The notes below the pieces were generated by a model. The model was not told where the DNA came from. It made no database searches and was given only the letters and a program-made list of their open reading frames with translations. A stretch of DNA of 48,641 bases from Erwinia oleae. GTDB taxonomy: Bacteria > Pseudomonadota > Gammaproteobacteria > Enterobacterales > Enterobacteriaceae. Positions 1-8,563 of the stretch are shown here, in pieces. Position 1 is the first letter of the stretch. The number at the start of each line of letters is the position of its first letter. Both the position numbers and the translations under genes were made by a program. The DNA lies in NCBI RefSeq assembly GCF_000770305.1, contig NZ_JNVB01000026.1, forward strand, positions 1 to 48,641, written 5' to 3'.

Positions 1-1049
1 ATCCAGCTCACTTCAGCCTGCGTCAGCGTCTGCGGCGTTTGCCAGAACGGCACGATGGCGTTTTCCTTCAGCCATTCGGCCAGAAGCCTGGCGGGCGGCA
101 GGGTGAAAGCCGGAAACAGCGTATTGGCAAGATCGCTCATCAACGCCTGCTGTTGCGGGTGGTCGCTCTTTCCTGAAATTTCCAGAAAAGGCAGCAGCAG
201 GCGGCCGCATACCTCGCCGTGATGATAATCTTTTATCGCGCCCAGCTCACCGGCGATGCCGTGGATCACGCCCAGCCCGGCCATACTCAAACTCAGACCG
301 CCAAGCCAGGATGCCATCATCATCTGCTCACGCGCGATGTCTCCGGCTTCGTCGTCGCTGTTCAGGCGGGGCCAGGCAGTGATAAACGACCGCATGCCGT
401 TCAGCGCCATCTGGCGGGTGAACAGGTTGCCCTTCGCAGAAAGGTACGCTTCAAACAGATGGGTAAAGGCGTCGATGGCGCAGCAGGCCAGCACGTGGTC
501 CGGCGCGCCGCGCAGCAGGTCGGGATCGAGGATCGCCACCTGTGGCACGAAGGCAGGATGACGCAGCGAGGCCTTTACCTTGTTATCCGTTTTATCGGTA
601 ACCACCGCGTTCTGCGTCACTTCGCTGCCGGTTCCGGCGGTGGTGGGAATGGCGATCAGCGGCAGCGTGGCGCCGGTTACCGCCGTATCGCCCACTTTTT
701 CCAGATAACGCAGCGTGTTTAACGGATGCTGACTGAGGGCGGCAAAGGCCTTTGCCGCATCAAGCACGCTGCCTCCGCCGATGGCCACCACCCGTTGCAC
801 CCTGCCGCGCCAGCGGTCGACCCAGGCGTCGATTTCCACCGGCGACGCTTCGTGGCTGACAATCTCATGACCGACCAGCAGCGGCGTCAGGTCGTTTTCC
901 AACGCGGCCCAGGCATCACCCGCTAAAAAAGACCTTCCGCAGAACAGCAGCGTTGGCTGCGGATCGGCGCTCAGCAACGGCAGCAGTTCGCGCAGGCTTC
1001 CACGGCCGAAAAAGGTGTGACGGTTGGCAATCATCTGACTGGCGCTCAT
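1..1049 (-). CDS. Iron-containing alcohol dehydrogenase, C-terminus off the window
   Basis: The frame is open from an ATG at 1049 to the window edge (349 codons, no stop), so the C-terminus is missing. Translated by hand, it has the hallmarks of group III iron-dependent alcohol dehydrogenases: the nucleotide-binding GGGSVLDAAK segment, TTAGTGSEVT about 50 residues later, a DAFTHLFEAY metal-ligand segment (Asp and His) and two further His-containing segments (VIHGIAGE and YHHGE). The family oxidises alcohols or reduces aldehydes with NAD(P) and uses Fe2+ or Zn2+; it is cytoplasmic. The substrate cannot be told from the sequence. It is encoded alone, next to a small lipoprotein gene on the same strand. 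Confidence 0.85.
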   Translation of the reverse strand, partial: MSASQMIANRHTFFGRGSLRELLPLLSADPQPTLLFCGRSFLAGDAWAALENDLTPLLVGHEIVSHEASPVEIDAWVDRWRGRVQRVVAIGGGSVLDAAKAFAALSQHPLNTLRYLEKVGDTAVTGATLPLIAIPTTAGTGSEVTQNAVVTDKTDNKVKASLRHPAFVPQVAILDPDLLRGAPDHVLACCAIDAFTHLFEAYLSAKGNLFTRQMALNGMRSFITAWPRLNSDDEAGDIAREQMMMASWLGGLSLSMAGLGVIHGIAGELGAIKDYHHGEVCGRLLLPFLEISGKSDHPQQQALMSDLANTLFPAFTLPPARLLAEWLKENAIVPFWQTPQTLTQAEVSW

Positions 1050-1112
1050 GCTTATTATCCTTATTACGCAAACGTAAAAGAAAGGTTATAGCATAACGCC
1101 GTCGGCAAGCGC

Positions 1113-1484
1113 TTAAATCGCGCGGGAAGGGCAGGAGAAGACGATCATTTTGTCCTGCGGCGCGTTAATCACGCTGAAGCGCGTGTCGGAGAGGCGCTGC
1201 GCCAGCCAGCCTTCACGGGTTACGGCGGACGGGAAATAGCGTTCCCGGTCATTGCTTTGCAGCAGGCCGCTTTCCAGCGACAGTTCCGGCTCATCAACGT
1301 CAACGCTGAACGAGGTGAAGCGATCGGTGACCGTGCCTTCGATATTGCCGAGCGCCTGGCCGGTCAGCGTTTCCATTTTGCCCTGACAGGCCATACCCTT
1401 GTCGTCCGAGGCGCAGCCTGCCAACAGCAACAGCGTCAGCCCCACGCCAGCAGCGCGATATAGTGTGTTATCCAGCCTGCGCAT
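1113..1484 (-). CDS. Small outer- or inner-membrane lipoprotein, unknown function
   Basis: 123 aa. The N-terminus is basic (MRRLDNTLYR), followed by a hydrophobic stretch and the lipobox LLAGC, so cleavage before Cys24 and lipidation are expected. The mature part is about 100 aa, contains three further cysteines including one near the C-terminus (FSCPSRAI), and matches no family I recognise. Its stop lies about 60 bases upstream of the alcohol dehydrogenase start on the same strand; there is no sign of coupling. Called as a real gene because the signal peptide and lipobox are well formed. Function unknown. Confidence 0.7.
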   Translation of the reverse strand: MRRLDNTLYRAAGVGLTLLLLAGCASDDKGMACQGKMETLTGQALGNIEGTVTDRFTSFSVDVDEPELSLESGLLQSNDRERYFPSAVTREGWLAQRLSDTRFSVINAPQDKMIVFSCPSRAI

Positions 1485-1844
1485 AGCTCGTCCTGTCTGT
1501 GATCGGAGCGGTTAAGTATAGTCGCCGCTCGCAGCGTATGACATTCGCAAAACCTGCGCAATTGTGATCATTTTGTGGCATTTAACTGAATCAATTCAGC
1601 TATCGCATTAACATAACTTCGTAAAGCCGCGACTGAATGCTACAATCCGGCATCTTTTTGGCACGTACCTCCCGTTTAAGCGCTGATGACAGCCGTAAAC
1701 CTGTTCTCCGGGCGGCCCGCTGGTTTTTCATAAAAACGACGGCGCGCGGGCAGGTTTTCAGAGTGGTTATATACTAATCTGCATGTGCGTGCCGCAGCCT
1801 GAACGCTGAGACGTTTTAAACCTTACTCATACCGAACCGATGCT
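1485..1844. other. Intergenic region between lipoprotein gene and pqqU
   Basis: 360 bases separate the divergently transcribed lipoprotein and pqqU genes, so promoters for both must lie here. The clearest candidate for pqqU is a TATACT -10 hexamer near 1770, but no matching -35 box stands out. No ORF with a convincing ribosome binding site and no terminator was found. Confidence 0.35.
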
Positions 1845-3959
1845 GTGAACAACAAAACCTTCGCTTTTCTGATCGTCCCGATGTTACTGCCCGCCGTGGT
1901 CAGCTATGCGCAGGGCGATTCACTGATCGTTATTGGCCAGCCGCGTGGCCTTTCCGAACTGGACACGCCCGCTGCGGTCAGCGTGATCAACGGCGACGAT
2001 CTGCGCCGGGATCGCGCGCAGGTAAATTTGTCGGAAGGGCTGAGCGGCGTACCCGGCTTGCAGATCCAGAATCGTCAAAACTACGCGCAGGACCTTCAGC
2101 TATCGGTACGCGGCTTCGGCAGCCGATCCATGTATGGCGTGCGCGGTGTGCGGGTCTACGTCGACGGTATTCCGGCGACCATGCCGGACGGGCAGGGGCA
2201 AACCTCCAACATTGATATCGGCTCCATCGATCACGTTGATGTCCTGCGCGGGCCGTACTCTGCGCTCTATGGCAACGCCTCCGGCGGCGTGGTCAATATC
2301 GACAGCGAAACCGGCAGCGCGCCGACAACCCTCAGCGCGGGCACCTGGTACGGCAGCAACGCGAGCTGGCGCAACAGCGTGAAAGCCAGCGGCGCCACCG
2401 GCGATGGCACTCACGTGGGCGACGTCAACTATCTGATCTCCGGTTCGCGCTTTACCACTCATGGTTTTCGCGACCACAGCGGCACGCAGAAAAGTCTGGG
2501 CAACGGCAAGCTCGGCGTGCGGATCGACGAGGTCAGCACCCTGACGCTGATGTTTAACAGCGTCTCCGTTGATGCCAACGATCCGGGCGGGCTGACGCGT
2601 GATGAGTGGCGGGAGAACCCGCGCCAGTCGCCGCGTGGCGATAGCTTCAACACCCGCAAAACCCTCGATCAAACCCAGCTTGGCCTGCGTTACGCGCGCG
2701 AGATGAGCGACAACGATCGGCTGACGCTGACCGCCTGGCACGGCGAACGTCATACCACGCAGTATCAGTCGATCCCGATGGCTCCTCAGTTACGTCCGGC
2801 GTATCCGGGCGGCGTTATTGTGCTTGAGCGCAAATACGCCGGCGTGGATACGCGCTGGCAACATGATGACCAGCTGGGCGATGTGCCCTTTTCTCTCACC
2901 GGCGGGCTGGATTATGAAACCATGACTGAACGGCGTCAGGGCTTCGAAAACTTTACCCTGCTGAACGACACGCCGCAGTATGGCGAAAAGGGCGGCCAGC
3001 GCCGCAACGAAAAGAACGTGATGTGGAACCTCGATCCCTACCTGCAAACCAGCTGGCGGCTGACGCCAAAATGGACGCTGGATGCCGGCGTGCGCTACAG
3101 CACCGTCAGTTTTGATGCGGAAGATTACTATATCGCGCCGGGGAATGGAGACGACAGCGGCAGTAAGCGCTATCACAAACTGCTGCCGATGGGCGCGCTC
3201 AACTATGCAGTGACCGATGCCTGGAACCTCTACTTCTCCGCCGGGCGCGGTTTTGAAACGCCCACCATCAACGAACTCTCTTATCGCTCGGTTGACGGTA
3301 GCCAGACCGGCCTGAACCTGGGGCTGAAGCCGTCCACCAGCGACACCTTCGAGTTAGGCAGCAAAACCCGCATCGGCTATGGCCTGCTCACCGCCGCGTT
3401 GTTTCAGACCAATACCGATAATGAACTGGTAGTGGCAGACAGCAGCAACGGCCGCTCCGTGTATAAAAATGCGGGCAAAACCCGTCGTCGCGGCGTTGAG
3501 CTCTCTTTTGATCAGCAGTTTGCAGAGAACTGGCGGATGCAGATGGCCTGGACCTGGCTGGACGCCACCTATCGCAATGAAACCTGCGACGACAGCGGTA
3601 ACTGTACACCGGCGGGCAATCGTTTACCGGGTGTGTCGCGCAATATGGGCTATGCTTCGCTGGGATGGATGCCGGATGCGGGCTGGCACGCAGGTGTGGA
3701 TATTCGCTATCTGAGCAGCATTCAGGCCAATGACGAAAACAATGCAAAAGCGCCGTCTTACACGGTAGCGGGCCTGAGCAGCGGCTACCGCTTTACGCAG
3801 GACAAGTGGTCGCTCGACCTGTCTGGCCGCGTTGATAATCTGTTTGATAAAACCTACGCGGGATCGGTGATCGTCAATGAAGGCAACGGTCGCTATTACG
3901 AACCCGCGCCGGGGCGTAACTACGGCGTCGGCGCCTCGCTCAGCTATACGTTTCAATAG
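1845..3959 (+). CDS. pqqU: TonB-dependent outer-membrane receptor for PQQ (YncD/PqqU)
   Basis: 704 aa with a GTG start, a signal peptide (residues about 1-22, ...VVSYA|QG), a TonB box-like DSLIVIG, a plug domain (about 35-150) and a 22-strand barrel ending in aromatic-rich SYTFQ. Segments such as GVPGLQIQNRQNYAQDLQ, IPATMPDGQGQTSN, GRGFETPTINELSYR and GRYYEPAPGRNYGVG match E. coli YncD almost exactly as I remember it. That protein is the high-affinity receptor for pyrroloquinoline quinone and was renamed PqqU. The next gene is the PQQ-dependent glucose dehydrogenase gcd, which strongly supports the assignment. No strong Shine-Dalgarno sequence precedes the GTG, so the exact start is slightly uncertain. 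Confidence 0.9.
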   Translation: MNNKTFAFLIVPMLLPAVVSYAQGDSLIVIGQPRGLSELDTPAAVSVINGDDLRRDRAQVNLSEGLSGVPGLQIQNRQNYAQDLQLSVRGFGSRSMYGVRGVRVYVDGIPATMPDGQGQTSNIDIGSIDHVDVLRGPYSALYGNASGGVVNIDSETGSAPTTLSAGTWYGSNASWRNSVKASGATGDGTHVGDVNYLISGSRFTTHGFRDHSGTQKSLGNGKLGVRIDEVSTLTLMFNSVSVDANDPGGLTRDEWRENPRQSPRGDSFNTRKTLDQTQLGLRYAREMSDNDRLTLTAWHGERHTTQYQSIPMAPQLRPAYPGGVIVLERKYAGVDTRWQHDDQLGDVPFSLTGGLDYETMTERRQGFENFTLLNDTPQYGEKGGQRRNEKNVMWNLDPYLQTSWRLTPKWTLDAGVRYSTVSFDAEDYYIAPGNGDDSGSKRYHKLLPMGALNYAVTDAWNLYFSAGRGFETPTINELSYRSVDGSQTGLNLGLKPSTSDTFELGSKTRIGYGLLTAALFQTNTDNELVVADSSNGRSVYKNAGKTRRRGVELSFDQQFAENWRMQMAWTWLDATYRNETCDDSGNCTPAGNRLPGVSRNMGYASLGWMPDAGWHAGVDIRYLSSIQANDENNAKAPSYTVAGLSSGYRFTQDKWSLDLSGRVDNLFDKTYAGSVIVNEGNGRYYEPAPGRNYGVGASLSYTFQ

Positions 3960-4060
3960 AATTCATAACAGCCCCGACCGTGGTGCACGGCGAGGGTGTT
4001 TTAAGCGATTTGGCCTGTGCGCTAAATCGAAGGCGTTACATTTTGGTAAGGGAAAATATT

Positions 4061-6451
4061 ATGTCTAAAACATCGGTTTCACGAGCGATCGTGGTACTGA
4101 CGGCTGTCTTTGCCGCCATCAGCGGAGCGTATCTGCTCATTGGCGGCATCTGGCTGGCGAAACTGGGCGGCTCGGTGTATTACATCGCAGCCGGCGTGGT
4201 TGAGCTGATCGTTGCCTGGCTGCTGTTCCGTCGTCGTTCTTCCGCGCTGCTGCTGTACGCGTTGTTCCTGCTGGCTACTTTGATTTGGTCGCTGTGGGAA
4301 GTGGGCAGCGACTTTTGGGCGCTGACGCCGCGTCTCGACGTCACCTTCTTCCTCGGCCTGTGGCTGGTTCTGCCGTTTGTTTACCGGGGCCTCAGCGAAG
4401 GTAAAGCCGCACGCGGCGCGCTTGGCGCGGTGCTGGCGGTGACCGTGGTCGCGCTGGTCTACGCTGTGTTTAACGATCCGCAGGAGATCAACGGCTCGCT
4501 CAGCCCGGCGCAGGCTTCCAACGTTGCGAAATCAACGGACGGCATTGCCGCGGGCGACTGGCCCGCCTATGGTCGTACGCAGGGCGGCACGCGCTATTCA
4601 CCCCTGACGCAGATCAACGACAAAAACGTCGGTCAGTTGAAAGAGGCCTGGACCTTCCGCACCGGCGACATGAAGCGCGCCACCGATCCGGGCGAACTGA
4701 CCAACGAAGTCACCCCGATCAAAATGGGCAACTCACTTTACCTGTGTACGCCGCATCAGATCCTGTTTGCGCTTGATGCCGCAACCGGCAAGCAGAAGTG
4801 GAAGTTCGATCCGCAACTGAAGACCGATCCGTCGTTCCAGCACGTCACCTGTCGCGGCGTCTCTTACCACGAAACGCCTGAAGCGGCCGCCGTGCCTGCG
4901 GGCAGCCAGCCTGCGCTCTGCGCGCGCCGTATTATCCTGCCAGTCAACGACGGCAACCTGTATGCGCTGGACGCAGAAACCGGTGCGCCGTGCCCTGAAT
5001 TTGGCGAAAATGGTAAGGTAAACCTGCAACAGAATATGCCGAACGCGCGCGCGGGAGCCTATGAGCCGACTTCGCCGCCGGTGATCACCGATACCACCAT
5101 CGTGATAGCGGGCGCGGTAACCGATAACTACTCCACCCGCGAGCCGTCTGGCGTCATCCGTGGCTTTGATGTGAACACCGGTAAGCTGCTGTGGGCCTTC
5201 GATACCGGCGCGAAAGATCCTAACGTGCTGCCGGAAGGCGAGCAGCACTATGTGGCTAACTCACCTAACTCCTGGGCGCCCGCCGCCTACGATGCAAAAC
5301 TGGATCTGGTCTATCTGCCGATTGGCGTGACCACGCCGGATATCTGGGGCGGCAACCGCACGCCGGAAATGGAGCGCTTCGCCAGCGGCATGCTGGCGCT
5401 GAATGCCACCACCGGCAAGCTTGCCTGGTTCTATCAGACCGTGCATCACGATCTCTGGGATATGGACGTACCGGCTCAGCCAACGCTGGCTGACATTACC
5501 GACAAGAGCGGCAATACCGTGCCGGTGATTTACGTTCCGGCGAAAACCGGCAATATTTTCGTGCTGGATCGCCGCACCGGTAAAACCGTGGTGCCCGCGC
5601 CGGAAACCCCGGTTCCACAGGGGCCGGCGAAGGGCGATCGCCTGTCGCCGACGCAGCCTTATTCGGAACTGACCTACCGTCCGAAGAAAAACCTCACCGG
5701 GGCGGATATGTGGGGCGCCACCATTTACGATCAGCTGATCTGCCGCGTGATGTTCCACAGCCTGCGCTACGAAGGCCCGTTCACGCCGCCGTCCGAGCAG
5801 GGCACGCTGGTGTTCCCTGGCAACCTCGGCATGTTCGAATGGGGCGGCATCTCGGTGGATACCGATCGTCAGATTGCGGTGACTAACCCGATGGCGCTGC
5901 CGTTCGTTTCTCGTCTGATCCCGCGCGGGCCGAATAATCCGCTGTGGCCGAATGAGAACGATAAAGGCGGCAGCGGCACGGAAACTGGCGTTCAGCCGCA
6001 GTACGGCGTGCCTTACGGCGTGACGCTGAATCCGTTCCTGGCGCCGACCGGTTTTCCGTGCAAGCAGCCCGCCTGGGGCTACGTTTCTGCGGTGGATCTG
6101 AAAACCAACCAGATCGCGTGGAAAAAACGTATTGGTACCGTCTACGACAGCTCGCCTCTGCCGCTGCCGTTCAGGATGGGTATGCCGATGCTTGGCGGGC
6201 CGATCTCTACGGCGGGTAACGTGATGTTCATCGCTGCGACGGCGGATAACTACCTGCGCGCCTTTAACGTCACCAACGGCGACAAGCTGTGGGAAGCGCG
6301 CCTGCCTGCGGGCGGCCAGGCAACGCCGATGACCTATGAGGTGAACGGCAAGCAGTATGTGCTGATCGCCGCTGGCGGACACGGTTCGTTTGGCACCAAA
6401 CTGGGCGACTATATTGTTGCCTACGCGCTGCCGGACGACGCGAAGAAATAA
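4061..6451 (+). CDS. gcd: Membrane-bound PQQ-dependent quinoprotein glucose dehydrogenase
   Basis: 796 aa, the same length as E. coli Gcd. The ATG at 4061 is chosen because AAGGGA lies just upstream and MSKTS then leads straight into the first membrane helix. About five transmembrane helices fill residues 10-140; the rest is the periplasmic eight-bladed PQQ propeller, with repeated ALDAATGKQKW-type blade motifs. The HDLWDMD motif carries Asp467, equivalent to catalytic Asp466 of E. coli. The enzyme oxidises glucose to gluconolactone in the periplasm and passes electrons to ubiquinone. It lies 101 bases after pqqU, whose product imports the cofactor. No PQQ biosynthesis genes are in the window, so the cofactor may be scavenged or made elsewhere. 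Confidence 0.96.
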   Translation: MSKTSVSRAIVVLTAVFAAISGAYLLIGGIWLAKLGGSVYYIAAGVVELIVAWLLFRRRSSALLLYALFLLATLIWSLWEVGSDFWALTPRLDVTFFLGLWLVLPFVYRGLSEGKAARGALGAVLAVTVVALVYAVFNDPQEINGSLSPAQASNVAKSTDGIAAGDWPAYGRTQGGTRYSPLTQINDKNVGQLKEAWTFRTGDMKRATDPGELTNEVTPIKMGNSLYLCTPHQILFALDAATGKQKWKFDPQLKTDPSFQHVTCRGVSYHETPEAAAVPAGSQPALCARRIILPVNDGNLYALDAETGAPCPEFGENGKVNLQQNMPNARAGAYEPTSPPVITDTTIVIAGAVTDNYSTREPSGVIRGFDVNTGKLLWAFDTGAKDPNVLPEGEQHYVANSPNSWAPAAYDAKLDLVYLPIGVTTPDIWGGNRTPEMERFASGMLALNATTGKLAWFYQTVHHDLWDMDVPAQPTLADITDKSGNTVPVIYVPAKTGNIFVLDRRTGKTVVPAPETPVPQGPAKGDRLSPTQPYSELTYRPKKNLTGADMWGATIYDQLICRVMFHSLRYEGPFTPPSEQGTLVFPGNLGMFEWGGISVDTDRQIAVTNPMALPFVSRLIPRGPNNPLWPNENDKGGSGTETGVQPQYGVPYGVTLNPFLAPTGFPCKQPAWGYVSAVDLKTNQIAWKKRIGTVYDSSPLPLPFRMGMPMLGGPISTAGNVMFIAATADNYLRAFNVTNGDKLWEARLPAGGQATPMTYEVNGKQYVLIAAGGHGSFGTKLGDYIVAYALPDDAKK

Positions 6452-6470
6452 TTTTCAGTAAGATTGTTTA

Positions 6471-6500
6471 AGGGACAACATAACGTTGTCCCTTTTTTTG
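6471..6500 (+). terminator. Rho-independent terminator after gcd
   Basis: AGGGACAAC, a 5-base loop, then GTTGTCCCT form a perfect 9-bp stem followed by seven T residues. It lies 20 bases after the gcd stop. Confidence 0.9.
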
Positions 6501-6571
6501 CTCTGGCAAAAAGAGAGGCGTAAACAAAGCCGATTGCGCTATTATCACGGCGACGATTTTTTCAGGACGAA

Positions 6572-7237
6572 ATGATGTCGATTATCTCACCTTTGTTGGA
6601 CGTGCGTGACGTGACCTGTTCTCAGGCAGGCCGCCAGCGTCTCGCCCCCGTCTCCTTTACGCTCAACGCCGGTGAACGGCTGCACGTTACCGGCCCTTCC
6701 GGCTGCGGTAAAAGCACGCTGTTGAAGATCCTTGCGTCGCTGCTTGAACCTGCCAGCGGCGCGATTTTCTTCAGCGGACGGCCCGTCAGCGAACTGAAGC
6801 CCGAAGCCTACCGTCAGCAGGTTTCCTGGTGCAGCCAGACGCCCGCGCTGTTTGGTGAAACGGTGTGGGATAACCTGGCGTTCCCCTGGCAGATCCGGCA
6901 AAAACGGCCCGAACGCGCCACGCTACAACGCTGGCTCCGCCGGGTGAATCTTGCCGACGATCTGCTCGACACGCCGGTGACGCAGCTTTCCGGCGGCGAA
7001 AAACAGCGGGTCGCACTGCTGCGCAACCTGCAATTTTTACCGCAGGTGCTGCTGTTGGATGAGGTAACCAGCGCGCTGGATGAGCAGAACAAACGGGTTA
7101 TTCACCAGCTGATCGACGAGCTTATCAACCAGCACGGCATGGCGGCGGTTTGGGTCAGCCACGATCCATCGGAGATCGCGCAGGCCTCCCGCCTGTTAGC
7201 GCTCAGGCCCGTCGGGAGGCAGCATGAATCAGCCTGA
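6572..7237 (+). CDS. fetA: ABC transporter ATPase FetA (YbbL-like), metal/iron export
   Basis: 221 aa. Walker A GPSGCGKST (about residues 45-53), signature LSGGEKQR, Walker B VLLLDEVTSALDE and the switch histidine (VWVSHDP) are all present, so the ATPase should be active. Size, sequence and the paired permease identify the YbbL/FetA family, which with FetB exports iron and protects E. coli from peroxide stress; iron specificity is known for E. coli and inferred here. Two adjacent ATGs (6572 and 6575) are possible starts behind AGGA. The end overlaps fetB by 14 bases, indicating translational coupling. Confidence 0.9.
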   Translation: MMSIISPLLDVRDVTCSQAGRQRLAPVSFTLNAGERLHVTGPSGCGKSTLLKILASLLEPASGAIFFSGRPVSELKPEAYRQQVSWCSQTPALFGETVWDNLAFPWQIRQKRPERATLQRWLRRVNLADDLLDTPVTQLSGGEKQRVALLRNLQFLPQVLLLDEVTSALDEQNKRVIHQLIDELINQHGMAAVWVSHDPSEIAQASRLLALRPVGRQHESA

Positions 7238-7991
7238 TATCACCACGCAGTCATTAGGAATGGCGTTGATGCTGGTGGCGATTGCGCTGGCGATCAGCGG
7301 AAAAGAGCGGCTTGGCCTGGGGCGCGATATTCTCTGGAGCGTGTTTCGCGCGGTCGTCCAGCTACTGATTGTCGGCGCGGTGCTGAAAATGCTTTTCGCG
7401 GTCAGCAACGTTACGCTGACGGTGGCGATGGTGCTGTTTATCTGCCTGAATGCCGCGCTGAATGCGCGCAAACGCAGTCAGCACAGCGATCGCGCCTTTG
7501 CCATCGCTTTTCTGGCGATTACCGCCAGCACCGTGACCACCCTGATGATTTTGACCTTAAGTCACGCGATCCATTTTGTGCCTATGCAGGTGATACCGCT
7601 TTCGGGGATGATTGCCGGTAACGCAATGGTGGCGGTTGGCCTGTGCTTCAGCAATCTGGATCGGCGTTTTTACAGCGACAAACAGCAGATTATGGAGAAG
7701 CTGGCGCTGGGCGCCTCAGTAAAACTGGCTTCGGCGGAGATTGTCCGTGACAGCATTCGCGCTGCGCTGATCCCAACCGTCGATGCCGCTAAAACCGTCG
7801 GGCTGGTCAGCCTGCCGGGCATGATGTCCGGACTCATTTTTGCCGGTATCGATCCCTTGCTGGCGATTAAATATCAGATTATGGTGACGTTCATGCTGTT
7901 AGGGACTGCCAGTCTCGCGACCGTGTTAACCGGCTATCTGACGTCTCGTCGCTTTTACACGCCGCGCGCGCAGCTCAGGATTGAGGAATAA
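7224..7991 (+). CDS. fetB: ABC transporter permease FetB (YbbM-like)
   Basis: 255 aa with about seven predicted transmembrane segments and the conserved LPGMMSGLIFAGIDPLLAIKYQ-type loop of the UPF0014/YbbM family, which contacts the ATPase. It begins inside fetA (14-base overlap, GGAGGC upstream of the ATG) and ends just before a strong terminator, so fetAB is a closed two-gene operon. In E. coli this pair exports iron. No metal-responsive operator was recognised upstream of fetA. Confidence 0.9.
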   Translation: MNQPDITTQSLGMALMLVAIALAISGKERLGLGRDILWSVFRAVVQLLIVGAVLKMLFAVSNVTLTVAMVLFICLNAALNARKRSQHSDRAFAIAFLAITASTVTTLMILTLSHAIHFVPMQVIPLSGMIAGNAMVAVGLCFSNLDRRFYSDKQQIMEKLALGASVKLASAEIVRDSIRAALIPTVDAAKTVGLVSLPGMMSGLIFAGIDPLLAIKYQIMVTFMLLGTASLATVLTGYLTSRRFYTPRAQLRIEE

Positions 7992-8018
7992 AAAAAGGCC
8001 GACAGCGTCGGCCTTTTT
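7992..8018. terminator. Bidirectional terminator between fetB and the CsbD-like gene
   Basis: AAAAAGGCCGAC, loop AGC, GTCGGCCTTTTT form a 12-bp stem with A and T tracts on both sides. It can serve fetB (+) and the convergent gene ending at 8038 (-). Confidence 0.9.
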
Positions 8019-8037
8019 ACCAAAGCGGGGGACTGGC

Positions 8038-8295
8038 TTAGCGACGACCACCAAAGATCTTCGCAACCAGGAATCCAACGCCCGCGGCAAAGGCCAGCGC
8101 GGCGAAAGGGGAATCCTGGGTTTTGCTTTTCACGCAGTCCAGCGCGTCATCAACAGCGTAAGAGGCTTTTGCGGCGGTCTGGCGCGCTTTGCCTTTCAGC
8201 TCATGCTCTGGCGAATCGGAAGCTTTACCGAACTGCTCCTGGCCTTTACCCAGCGCTTCTTCAGCTTTATCGTTAGCTTTATCTAATAAACTCAT
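8038..8295 (-). CDS. CsbD-like / DUF883 (ElaB-YqjD-type) stress protein
   Basis: 85 aa. The ATG at 8295 is preceded by GGAGGAAGT, a near-perfect ribosome binding site, so the longer upstream frame is not used. The N-terminal half (DKANDKAEEALGKGQEQFGK, ELKGKARQ) is a charged amphipathic helix like CsbD proteins. The C-terminal part, SPFAALAFAAGVGFLVA then KIFGGRR, is a single membrane helix with a basic tail as in ElaB/YqjD/YgaM (DUF883), which anchor ribosomes at the inner membrane in stationary phase. A monocistronic stress-induced gene is likely; the precise role is unknown. Confidence 0.75.
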   Translation of the reverse strand: MSLLDKANDKAEEALGKGQEQFGKASDSPEHELKGKARQTAAKASYAVDDALDCVKSKTQDSPFAALAFAAGVGFLVAKIFGGRR

Positions 8296-8415
8296 ACTTC
8301 CTCCTTCTTGATGGCATGATTTCCTCATGAACAGGATTAAGCATAGACCATCATGGCAATCTTACCGCTGCGGTAGTGTTTAAAATTATGACAGCAGTAA
8401 GAAGGAGTGACTGCG

Positions 8416-8544
8416 CTAGTGTGACTTCATGCCAGCGGCGGTCATCATCAGGCGAAACAGCGTAGCGACCACGCCGAGCGCCAGCACGCTGCCCGCATAG
8501 ATAACCACCAGCCACATCAGGCGTTTCCAGAGTGGAGAAACCAT
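8416..8544 (-). CDS. DUF2474 small subunit of the CioAB oxidase
   Basis: A 42-aa ORF starting at ATG 8544 with a GGAGG-type site upstream (GGGAGGTGATATG). It begins MVSPLWKRLMWLVVIYAG and contains a single transmembrane helix followed by FRLMMTAAGMK. This is the DUF2474 family, single-helix proteins encoded right after cioB/cydB of cyanide-insensitive bd-type oxidases, analogous to CydX and AppX. It starts 19 bases after the cioB stop, so it is the third gene of the operon. By analogy it should stabilise the oxidase haem site; this has not been shown for this protein. Confidence 0.85.
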   Translation of the reverse strand: MVSPLWKRLMWLVVIYAGSVLALGVVATLFRLMMTAAGMKSH

Positions 8545-8563
8545 ATCACCTCCCGTCAGTGAA

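Noticed and set aside
5261..6382. Long 373-aa minus-strand ORF opposite gcd
   Set aside because: It lies wholly antisense to a well-conserved gene, is Arg/His-rich and shows no ribosome binding site; it arises from the codon bias of gcd.
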